Positions 1 through 5,274 of a stretch of DNA of 7,235 nt are shown here, in pieces (position 1 is the first letter of the stretch; every line of letters starts with the position of its first letter). The notes under the pieces were generated by a model. It did not search any database. It saw only the letters and a list, made by a program, of their open reading frames with translations, and was not told where the DNA came from. This DNA comes from Planctomycetota bacterium (lineage in GTDB: Bacteria > Planctomycetota > Phycisphaerae > UBA1845), in NCBI GenBank assembly GCA_022566435.1, contig JADFIX010000146.1, positions 1 through 7,235 of the forward strand, read 5' to 3'. Made by a program: the position numbers and the translations under genes.

Positions 1-1
1 G

Positions 2-568
2 GACGGCGTCGAGGAGAAGCTTCAGCGCGGCGCCAAGGTCGCGGACGTCGGGTGCGGACACGGGGTCTCCACAATCGTCATGGCCAAGGCGTTTCCGAAC
101 TCCCGGTTTATCGGATTCGATTTCCATGAGCCGTCCGTCGCACGTGCCACGGAGTTGGCCAAGGAATCGGGCGTCGACAACGTATCCTTTGAAGTGGCGG
201 CGGCGAAGGACTATCCGGGCCACGACTACGATCTGGTGGCGTGTTTCGATTGCCTGCACGATATGGGCGACCCCGTCGGTGCTTCGGCACACGTGCTTCA
301 GTCGTTGGGCGCAGGCGGTACGTGGATGATCGTCGAACCCTTCGCCCATGACGAGTTGGAGCGCAACCTGAATCCGATCGGACGGATGTATTACTGCTTT
401 TCAACGATGATCTGCACACCGGCCTCCGTCAGCCAGGAGGTGGGACTGGCGCTCGGCGCACAGGCCGGCGAGCGGAAGCTGCGTGAAGTCGTGACCTCCG
501 GCGGTTTCACCCGGTTCCGCCGCGCTACCGAAACGCCGTTCAACCTCGTCCTGGAGGCGCGGGCGTAG
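2..568 (+). CDS. SAM-dependent class I methyltransferase, C-terminal part (5' end outside window)
   Basis: The reading frame is open from base 2, so the gene starts upstream of the window; 188 residues are visible. Visible residues 13-21 (VADVGCGHG) are the glycine-rich SAM-binding motif I. Residues 37-40 (IGFD) end in the acidic residue expected to bind the SAM ribose, and 76-90 (YDLVACFDCLHDMGD) form the motif IV/post-IV region. The C-terminal part, with MIVEPF (109-114), NPIGRMYY, STMICTPAS and SQEVGLALGAQAG, is what I recognise from the Rv2258c-like group. Those proteins usually carry an N-terminal winged-helix/dimerisation domain of about 150 residues, which would lie outside the window. 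The group resembles O-/small-molecule methyltransferases; the substrate cannot be told from this sequence. The gene is convergent with the RelA/SpoT operon and hand counts of 60-62% GC match the presumed host background. Family call is firm, function is not. Confidence 0.93.
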   Translation, partial: DGVEEKLQRGAKVADVGCGHGVSTIVMAKAFPNSRFIGFDFHEPSVARATELAKESGVDNVSFEVAAAKDYPGHDYDLVACFDCLHDMGDPVGASAHVLQSLGAGGTWMIVEPFAHDELERNLNPIGRMYYCFSTMICTPASVSQEVGLALGAQAGERKLREVVTSGGFTRFRRATETPFNLVLEARA

Positions 569-724
569 CACAGGTGGGGTTTTCTTTTCCCGCCGCGATA
601 TCGTGCAAGTCGAACTCCACAGCGTGGAGAAGAGCTAGTTCGTTGCAACGGAGGCGGCGGCGCGAATCAAGCCGGAAATGCTCGCCAAGCGATACCACTT
701 CTCACCGAGCGATGGCACCCGGTA
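569..724. other. Convergent intergenic gap with possible terminator hairpin
   Basis: This gap separates the stop codons of two convergent genes. It holds a perfect 6-bp hairpin, CTCCAC-AGC-GTGGAG at 615-629, and a 10-bp palindrome CGTTGCAACG at 641-650. No clear U-tract follows the hairpin on either strand, although the minus-strand side runs into TTCGACTTG. A T-rich patch lies at 579-588. It may act as a weak bidirectional terminator. No coding region is supported here. Confidence 0.4.
615..629. terminator. Candidate bidirectional terminator hairpin
   Basis: The stem is CTCCAC/GTGGAG with a 3-base loop, located between the ends of the methyltransferase gene and the RelA/SpoT gene. The position suits termination, but there is no convincing T-run, so an intrinsic terminator is only weakly supported. 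Confidence 0.25.
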
Positions 725-1495
725 CTATGTGCCGAACTTCTTTCGCAGCTTTCGTCGCGCGGCACGCTGCTTCTCGAATTCCTCTTGTGACCGGAATATC
801 GAATCGACGAGCCTGGTACGGCCGGACGTAACCCGGGCAAGCACCTTTAGTTGCTCCTTGCACGCGACACTACCGGTCGGATTGGGGTAATCCATCGTGT
901 GCGATACCTCGCCCCACACCTCGTCTGCCAGTGTCCGTAACTGCAGCTCGCAGCGCACGCCCGTGACCGTGTTGAGCTCTATCTCGTAGTGTACGCTTGT
1001 GTACATCGTGTCGCGGAGCACGGTCTCAAACCCGAGCTTCGCGAAATACTGGTCAGCTTCGTGGTCCCAGATGTTCGCGACAGGTCCCTTTACCACGGTG
1101 TACTTCTGCTCCTTGAGGATAGTCAGTATGCGCAGGTTCATCTCGGCTATCTCGTCCGTGTAGAGGTGTAGAATCCGCACACCGGCGAGGTCTGTGATCT
1201 CCCGAAACAGATTCGCCTCATTGATGGTCGGCTTCCTGCCATCCTTCTTGTCTTCCAATGCCTTTTTGCGAAGCTTCGCTCGGAGGTGCTTTGGGTCCTT
1301 CAGGCGGTGCTTAATGAAATGAATGAACTTCTGGAGCTTTGGCTCGTTCATGCACGCCAAAACCACTCCCTCGGCGGCGTTTTTGAACAGGTGTATATCT
1401 TCCTTGAACTGTCCGACGCAATTGTCGATGGTAGCCAGCTCAGGCTTGGTCAGAGCCACTATTCGCTTAGCTTGTCGCCGCCGCTTCTTGCTCAT
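725..1495 (-). CDS. Stand-alone RelA/SpoT-domain nucleotide pyrophosphokinase (small alarmone synthetase-like)
   Basis: The 256-residue product carries a RelA/SpoT synthetase domain at about residues 55-205. Recognisable elements are HRLKDPKHLRAK (63-74), matching the RxK...K phosphate-binding segment; DLAGVRIL (102-109), with D102 as the likely metal ligand; MYTSVHY (164-170), the G-loop with Y165 and H169; ELQLRT (183-188), with E183 and Q185 matching the catalytic E-x-Q of E(V/I)QIRT; and WGEVSH (194-199). There is no HD hydrolase domain and no TGS or ACT domain, so the protein should synthesise but not degrade alarmones. The known family transfers pyrophosphate from ATP to GDP/GTP, to adenosine nucleotides or, in some toxins, to tRNA; the acceptor here is unknown. 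The C terminus (235-256) is charged and likely helical. I chose the ATG at 1495 because it overlaps the ATPase stop as ATGA and has GGGCGAAG upstream; the ORF could open 22 codons earlier, inside the ATPase gene. It is probably translationally coupled to that gene. Confidence 0.9.
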   Translation of the reverse strand: MSKKRRRQAKRIVALTKPELATIDNCVGQFKEDIHLFKNAAEGVVLACMNEPKLQKFIHFIKHRLKDPKHLRAKLRKKALEDKKDGRKPTINEANLFREITDLAGVRILHLYTDEIAEMNLRILTILKEQKYTVVKGPVANIWDHEADQYFAKLGFETVLRDTMYTSVHYEIELNTVTGVRCELQLRTLADEVWGEVSHTMDYPNPTGSVACKEQLKVLARVTSGRTRLVDSIFRSQEEFEKQRAARRKLRKKFGT

Positions 1496-2496
1496 GCGTG
1501 CTTCGCCCATTTCTTGGACCGCGCGGTAATCGCTTTCGCAATGCTCCTGAAAGCATCCCAAGCTTCGATCTTGTGTTGCTCGTTCCCCTCTTGTACTTGC
1601 GAGATTGGCACGCCTTGTTCGTGCGCTAGCTGCACCGTCGACGCGAAATCTTTAACGAGGCCAAGTCGAGTGTCTGACACAGAAGCCTGGGCCAACGTTG
1701 GATCGACCTTGCGCAAAACCGAGATCACATCGCTGTAGATTCTTCGTTCTGCCCGACGCAAGAAACGCGCCGGTACGCTCGCCATCGCTTGCCCATACGT
1801 TTTGAACCGTAGCGGAATGTAGCCCATGAAACGCGGGCTTCCCGTCAACAAGTACGCTCCATCCGGCGCCAGCGCCTGTATCGTACGCCAGTCAATAATC
1901 CATCGCTTGAGGGTCTGTCCCAGCGTACTAAGCGCCCGTGTGGAGAAGAGATCGCAGGCGACGGGGACAATAAAGAAGTCAGAGTCGAGTAGCAAAACAC
2001 GATTCAGTGAGCTGATGTTGGGTCCGGCATCGTAGAAGACAAAGTCATAGTCCGATCGGCTGGTGATAGATTGAACTAACGCGCTGATCGCCGTAGTTGC
2101 GCGGAATCCGCCGAGTTTGCGCTTGAAACATGAGGTCCATGAATCACCGAGCGAATCTTCGAACTCCGACATTCGGATATCGCCAGGAATCAGATGAACC
2201 TTCGTCATTACGGTTGCCATAGGACGAAGATGCGTTATGTCTCCAAGTTCCTCCGCGACAGGCTTTACGGCGCTCCAGATGGTTCTTCCCCGCGGGCCCT
2301 CGGAGCGATCGAGCAGATCGTCCACAACGTCGTCGGAAAAAAGATACGACGTTAGATTGCACTGTGGATCGCTATCAACGAGAAGAACGCGCTTGCCCTG
2401 CTCACCTAATGCAGCAGCGATGTTCACCGTCAGCGTCGTCTTGCCGACGCCGCCTTTATGGTTGAAGATCGTCAAGCGCAGCGGTCTACGAGTCAC
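1492..2496 (-). CDS. ParA/MinD-superfamily P-loop ATPase
   Basis: The product has 334 residues when started at the GTG at 2496. It has the deviant Walker A motif KGGVGKTT (14-21), including the signature lysine K14 typical of ParA/MinD/Soj ATPases. The A' motif follows at VDSDPQCNLT (40-49) and Walker B lies at YDFVFYDAGPN (150-160). FFIVPVACDLFSTRAL (174-189) and KDFASTVQLAHEQGVPIS near the C terminus also fit the family. Such proteins form ATP-dependent sandwich dimers and usually work with a partner that stimulates hydrolysis. I chose the GTG start because it lies 10 bp after the upstream stop and is preceded by CGGGGGCAAC; the ORF can be opened to 2634, but that would overlap the upstream gene by about 130 bp with unconvincing sequence. 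No ParB gene is adjacent, which argues against an ordinary partition locus. Its stop overlaps the synthetase start, suggesting the two act together. Confidence 0.92.
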   Translation of the reverse strand: MTRRPLRLTIFNHKGGVGKTTLTVNIAAALGEQGKRVLLVDSDPQCNLTSYLFSDDVVDDLLDRSEGPRGRTIWSAVKPVAEELGDITHLRPMATVMTKVHLIPGDIRMSEFEDSLGDSWTSCFKRKLGGFRATTAISALVQSITSRSDYDFVFYDAGPNISSLNRVLLLDSDFFIVPVACDLFSTRALSTLGQTLKRWIIDWRTIQALAPDGAYLLTGSPRFMGYIPLRFKTYGQAMASVPARFLRRAERRIYSDVISVLRKVDPTLAQASVSDTRLGLVKDFASTVQLAHEQGVPISQVQEGNEQHKIEAWDAFRSIAKAITARSKKWAKHA

Positions 2497-2506
2497 GTTG
2501 CCCCCG

Positions 2507-3124
2507 TTACTTGGCGCCCCTCCGCGCCCTCTTCGTGTTTGACGGCTTATTGCGACTACGCCGTCGTCGCATACGACCCAGCACGGACTTGGCGTCGTCA
2601 CGGTTGGGCAACGCATCAACAAATCGTTCGCCAATTGCGCTAATCTGCTTGGCCCCCTTCCCTGCAGGTGCTACCAGACCACCTTTAGTGGCGTTCGCAA
2701 CGGTATGGGCTGGATTGCTGAACTTAAGCTGCGCCGCCTCCGTATTCAACTTGCTGATATCGAGCGTCTTGAAATGCGGCGTGTCGCGGTAGTAGGCCAG
2801 AAAATAGGCGAGGCATGCTACGCGCTCGATGTCCGTCTTAGGCTGTTTCTCGTGAAGAAAGGCCTTCGGGGAAAGGGTTTCGCGGTCGGCGAAGCTGAGC
2901 TTTCGGTCGTTCGTTGCGATATGAACGTCCTGCGGCCCGCCCCGGATTGATACTGTGTTATGTCTAGGCGGACCTACAGCCGCCGAAGGGAGCTGTAGAC
3001 TCTCGCTCACCCACCGCAGAATGCGCTCTTGCTCGTCCTTGTCGCGGTCTCGCAGGATGATGGCGATGTCCTGCGCGGCCTCAAAATCGGTCGCGTCCTT
3101 CCCGGAGGTTTGGTGTTCGGTCAT
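2507..3124 (-). CDS. Small basic protein, possible winged-helix DNA-binding partner
   Basis: This 205-residue product is the first gene of the operon and I cannot name a family. Residues 12-45 form a charged segment containing DEQERILRWVSESL, a helix often seen at the start of accessory-region proteins. Residues 46-94 look like a variable linker. Residues 95-175 have a compact fold pattern: IERVACLAYFLAYYR (99-113), FKTLDISKLN (118-127), AAQLKFSNPAHTVANATK (130-147), GLVAPAGKGAKQISAIGERFVDAL (149-172). This run of helices followed by a small hairpin and a final helix resembles a winged helix, which is inference. The tail (184-205) is very rich in Arg and Lys and could bind nucleic acid. The ATG at 3124 is preceded by GAGG with a 9-base spacing; the longer ORF to 3310 adds 62 residues without family-like sequence and crosses the candidate promoter. 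It could be a repressor, a sensor or a regulator of the ATPase. Confidence 0.82.
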   Translation of the reverse strand: MTEHQTSGKDATDFEAAQDIAIILRDRDKDEQERILRWVSESLQLPSAAVGPPRHNTVSIRGGPQDVHIATNDRKLSFADRETLSPKAFLHEKQPKTDIERVACLAYFLAYYRDTPHFKTLDISKLNTEAAQLKFSNPAHTVANATKGGLVAPAGKGAKQISAIGERFVDALPNRDDAKSVLGRMRRRRSRNKPSNTKRARRGAK

Positions 3125-3149
3125 CGAAGGTTGCCTCACTAACCGTAGC

Positions 3150-3343
3150 GCGGTTTGTATTCCGATTCTACCCGCAGCTGGAAACCGCATGCAAATCCAA
3201 TCGTGAGCACGCCACGGACGCGCTAGTCCTGATGGCACGATACTCGCGTGGGCAGGCACCGCATCTAGTAGTATACCACGCCCACGTCGGTGTGGCGATA
3301 GGCGGTCCAAACCGCAATCATACTTGTGACAAGGCGGTTTCCC
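3150..3343. repeat. Four GCGGTTT heptamers in two inverted pairs (candidate operators)
   Basis: The copies are GCGGTTTGTA (3150-3159, plus), GCGGTTTCCA (3179-3188, minus), GCGGTTTGGA (3306-3315, minus) and GCGGTTTCCC (3334-3343, plus). The first two face each other and the last two face apart, with start-to-start spacings of 29 and 28 bp. Three of the four share A at the tenth position. The pairs flank the candidate promoter of the ATPase operon. They could bind the small basic protein, the ATPase or another regulator. In the transcript the first pair could form a 7-bp stem with a 25-nt loop. Confidence 0.5.
3270..3298 (-). promoter_or_regulatory. Candidate promoter of the three-gene operon
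   Basis: On the minus strand the sequence TATACT (3270-3275) matches the -10 consensus in 5 of 6 positions. TCGCCA (3293-3298) matches the -35 consensus in 4 of 6, with the ideal 17-bp spacer. Transcription would start near 3263, giving a leader of about 140 nt before the ATG at 3124. Two of the four GCGGTTT repeats lie just upstream and two lie within the leader, as expected for operator sites. The prediction assumes a sigma-70-type promoter. Confidence 0.35.
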
Positions 3344-3518
3344 GCGTAGGGCGCGAGCTCAATTCCTCGTTCCAGGGCCCCCGCGCTTCCATTTTTCCAG
3401 AAGATGATTATTCTACACGCGCTCTCGAACGAAAAGACCGTCAAGGTGGGCAGGCGGCCTATCGAGAAAAGTTGCGTGCACATTCCTGGAAGACGACGCC
3501 GGTTTGAGGAATGTTTGA

Positions 3519-3842
3519 ATGATCGTCGTGAACACCGAAACCATCGCCGGGTACGAGGTGCGTGAGTCGAAAGGCCTGGTGCAGGGCAACACCATTCGTG
3601 CCAAGCACTTGGGACGCGACTTCGCCGCCAGCTTGAAGAACCTGGTCGGCGGCGAACTCCGCGGCTACACCGAGCTGCTGATCGAGGCCCGCCGGCAGGC
3701 GCTGGAACGCATGCTCGCACAGGCCGAGCAGCTTGGGGCGAATGCCGTGGTCAACGTGCGTTTCACGACGAGCGCCATTACGCAAGGCGCGGCCGAGCTT
3801 TACGCCTACGGCACCGCGGTCGTCGTCGAGCCGGTTAAGTAG
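3519..3842 (+). CDS. YbjQ-family (UPF0145) protein, soluble
   Basis: The 107-residue product covers the whole YbjQ domain, the usual length for the family (about 100-110). It starts with a beta strand (MIVVNTETIAGYEV) and continues with GLVQGNTIRAKHLGRDF (19-35), the conserved GGELRGYTELL (44-54), a long helix EARRQALERMLAQAEQLGANAVVNVRF (56-82) and the closing AELYAYGTAVVV (92-103). These are the classic YbjQ landmarks, including LGANAVV and the YAYGTAV strand. The family is thought to form pentamers and is sometimes annotated as heavy-metal binding, but its role is not established. There is no signal peptide. The start has GAGGA (3506-3510) at 8 bases. It is 27 bp from the second YbjQ gene, and hand counts of 65-72% GC contrast with the operon to its left. 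Confidence 0.93.
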   Translation: MIVVNTETIAGYEVRESKGLVQGNTIRAKHLGRDFAASLKNLVGGELRGYTELLIEARRQALERMLAQAEQLGANAVVNVRFTTSAITQGAAELYAYGTAVVVEPVK

Positions 3843-3869
3843 AGGACTCGATTCTCGGAGCAGAATCAC

Positions 3870-4364
3870 GTGAGTTTCCAGGTCTTGTTGCAGGTTGTTC
3901 CGTTCGTCGTACTGATCGGTCTGGGCTTCACGGTCGGCGGGTTCGTCGAGCGGGCGCACTTTCGCAGGCTCGAGCGGCGCGAGCGGGAATTGGCCGACAT
4001 CACCGTGACCGACCTGCGCGGCATACCTTTACGCACCAAGGCCGAACTTTGCGGAATGGTGACGGGCGAGGTCGTGATCGCATCCGACTACTTCAAGACC
4101 TTCGTGGCCACCATAAAAAAAATGATCGGCGGCGATCTTCGGACCTATGAGACGCTCATGGAACGTGCCCGGCGCGAGGCCCTCGTGCGCATGCTGGAGT
4201 CCGCTCGGCAACTTGGGGCCAACCACGTCGCCAACGTCCGATTCGCCAGCAGCAACATCAGTAGCGGCATGACGGGCAGGCGAAACCGTCGCGCGGCGAT
4301 GGTCGAGATGTACGCCTATGGCACGGCCTTGCGCCTTACCGACGTCGGTCGAGGTGATGTGTGA
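3870..4364 (+). CDS. YbjQ-family protein with N-terminal membrane anchor
   Basis: This 164-residue paralogue of the preceding gene has an N-terminal hydrophobic helix (residues 4-24, ending LGFTVGGF). A basic/charged linker with many Arg and Glu follows (25-41), then a YbjQ domain from about 44 to 156. Matching landmarks are MIGGDLRTYETLMERARREAL (85-105), RQLGANHVANVRF (113-125) and MYAYGTALRL (147-156). A basic insertion (SGMTGRRNRR, 132-141) in the last loop is absent from the first copy. The domain is probably cytoplasmic and tethered to the inner membrane. I chose the GTG at 3870, with CGGAG at 3856-3860 and a 9-base gap. The stop overlaps the next start as GTGA. A run of eight A at 4115-4122 (codons 82-85, ATA-AAA-AAA-ATG) is unusual for this high-GC gene. 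Family call is secure; function is unknown. Confidence 0.92.
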   Translation: MSFQVLLQVVPFVVLIGLGFTVGGFVERAHFRRLERRERELADITVTDLRGIPLRTKAELCGMVTGEVVIASDYFKTFVATIKKMIGGDLRTYETLMERARREALVRMLESARQLGANHVANVRFASSNISSGMTGRRNRRAAMVEMYAYGTALRLTDVGRGDV

Positions 4365-5230
4365 CCCGCCCGGAGCACGATCCATCGATCGAGCACGAGC
4401 CCCATCTTTCCGATAAATCGGCCAAGCCCGACCCGTCAGAAGCCAAGACAGCACGAAAGTTGGATGAACAGCTCGCCCGCGATGATCCCGATGAGGAGCG
4501 CGCCAAACACTCCGTTTTCGACGAGCCTGCGGTTCTACCCGGCCGGGCCCCGGTCGCTATCGATCGCGACTGGTTCTGCCGAAACTGTGGCTACAACCTC
4601 CGCGGTCTCATGACAGGTCATCCGTGCCCGGAATGTGGCGAAATCGAGCGTTACGAGCCACCCCGCGAGGGCGAGGCGACCTATTCCAAGTGGCTCGATC
4701 GGCATGCGGCTCGAAGTTCGAAACTGGGCGTGTGCATGAGTGTCGCCGTCGCCGTCGCGGTCACCGTGCCCGTGGCATTCGTTTGCTCCCTGCTGTTGGC
4801 GGAGCAACTCTTGATTTTCATGTTCTGCCTGGTGGGCCCCGCGGCGTCCGAACTCGGCAAGCTCATCGTCGGTCTTTTCCTGGTCGAGCGTCGGCGGCAG
4901 ATGGTCGCGTCGGTGGGGCACATCTACCTGGTGACGATCGCCAGTGCTCTAGCGTTTGCCGTCGTGCAGAATCTCGTCAACTTTTTGCTAATTCACAAAA
5001 ACGCGTCGGCAGAGCTGGTCGCCTATCGATGGACGGTGGCGACCTCTCTCCATGTTCTCTGTACTTTGGTGGCCACACGCGGTCTCGTGCGCGTCTGGCA
5101 AACGTCAGTCGCGGACGGTAGCGCACCTACGGTGACTCGTGCGAACTCGGCGATCGCCGTCGCGATTGCGATCCACGCGACATACAACGTCGTCGTGTAC
5201 GTTCGTGGCTATTTCGGTTACGGGTTTTAA
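4361..5230 (+). CDS. Zinc-ribbon membrane protein, divergent PrsW-like (pseudo-protease candidate)
   Basis: The 289-residue product has three parts. Residues 1-66 are hydrophilic, charged and probably disordered. Residues 71-93 hold a zinc ribbon with C73, C76, C89 and C92 around CGYNLRGL, a form frequent in planctomycetes. From 122 on there are about five membrane segments (roughly 123-147, 148-172, 187-211, 224-245, 263-282). The membrane part follows the plan of PrsW/CPBP-type intramembrane proteases: SELGK (163-167) where EExxK is expected, FAVVQN (199-204) where FxxxEN is expected, and histidines H231 and H272 in later helices. Two expected glutamates are therefore Ser and Gln, which suggests lost or altered catalysis; this is inference from motif memory, not an alignment. 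The start is a GTG overlapping the previous stop as GTGA, with GAGG at 4351-4354, so it is probably translationally coupled to the anchored YbjQ protein. Confidence 0.8.
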   Translation: MTRPEHDPSIEHEPHLSDKSAKPDPSEAKTARKLDEQLARDDPDEERAKHSVFDEPAVLPGRAPVAIDRDWFCRNCGYNLRGLMTGHPCPECGEIERYEPPREGEATYSKWLDRHAARSSKLGVCMSVAVAVAVTVPVAFVCSLLLAEQLLIFMFCLVGPAASELGKLIVGLFLVERRRQMVASVGHIYLVTIASALAFAVVQNLVNFLLIHKNASAELVAYRWTVATSLHVLCTLVATRGLVRVWQTSVADGSAPTVTRANSAIAVAIAIHATYNVVVYVRGYFGYGF

Positions 5231-5274
5231 ACTGAACTTGGAATAAATAGCTAAGATAGGCTGGCACTCAACGC
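5231..5274. other. Short AT-rich gap
   Basis: This 44-bp spacer is clearly richer in A/T than the flanking genes (for example GGAATAAATAGCTAAGATAG). It might hold a promoter for the following gene, but I found no -35/-10 pair with good spacing. The Shine-Dalgarno match for the next start is weak (TAGG about 14 bases upstream). Confidence 0.3.

Larger units (their letters stand above)
3125..3518. other. 394-bp divergent intergenic region
   Basis: This region lies between the divergent ATPase/synthetase operon (minus strand) and the YbjQ operon (plus strand). No convincing gene is present; the minus-strand ORFs here are extensions or shadows. It contains the candidate minus-strand promoter at 3270-3298, four GCGGTTT heptamers at 3150-3343 and an A/T-rich patch at 3391-3418 that could hold a plus-strand promoter (TATTCT at 3412-3417, with no good -35). 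GAGGA at 3506-3510 is the ribosome binding site for the gene at 3519. Confidence 0.6.

Noticed and set aside
1496..1561. 22-residue N-terminal extension of the RelA/SpoT protein
   Set aside because: It would overlap the ATPase gene by 70 bp; the ATG at 1495 forms a standard ATGA junction and begins a typical basic N terminus.
1286..1738. 150-codon plus-strand open frame
   Set aside because: It is antisense to the RelA/SpoT and ATPase genes, whose motifs are unmistakable; its product shows no domain and is rich in Ser and Leu.
2497..2634. N-terminal extension of the ATPase to an ATG at 2634
   Set aside because: It would overlap the upstream gene by about 130 bp, and the added 46 residues look unlike a ParA N terminus. 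The GTG at 2496 has a ribosome binding site and normal spacing before Walker A.
1492..3124. Interpretation as a plasmid-type parAB partition locus
   Set aside because: The small protein shows no ParB motifs, no replication gene is present, and the ATPase is coupled to a RelA/SpoT synthetase, which is not part of partition loci.
3125..3310. 62-residue N-terminal extension of the small basic protein
   Set aside because: The added sequence shows no domain and spans the candidate promoter, while the ATG at 3124 has a good GAGG site.
569..3518. Attachment-site direct repeats bounding the low-GC block
   Set aside because: I compared the two edges by eye and found no shared repeat long enough to support an integration site; no integrase or tRNA gene is visible.
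3265..3959. Minus-strand open frames of 151 and 166 codons over the YbjQ genes
   Set aside because: Both are antisense to well-supported YbjQ domains and show no family features.
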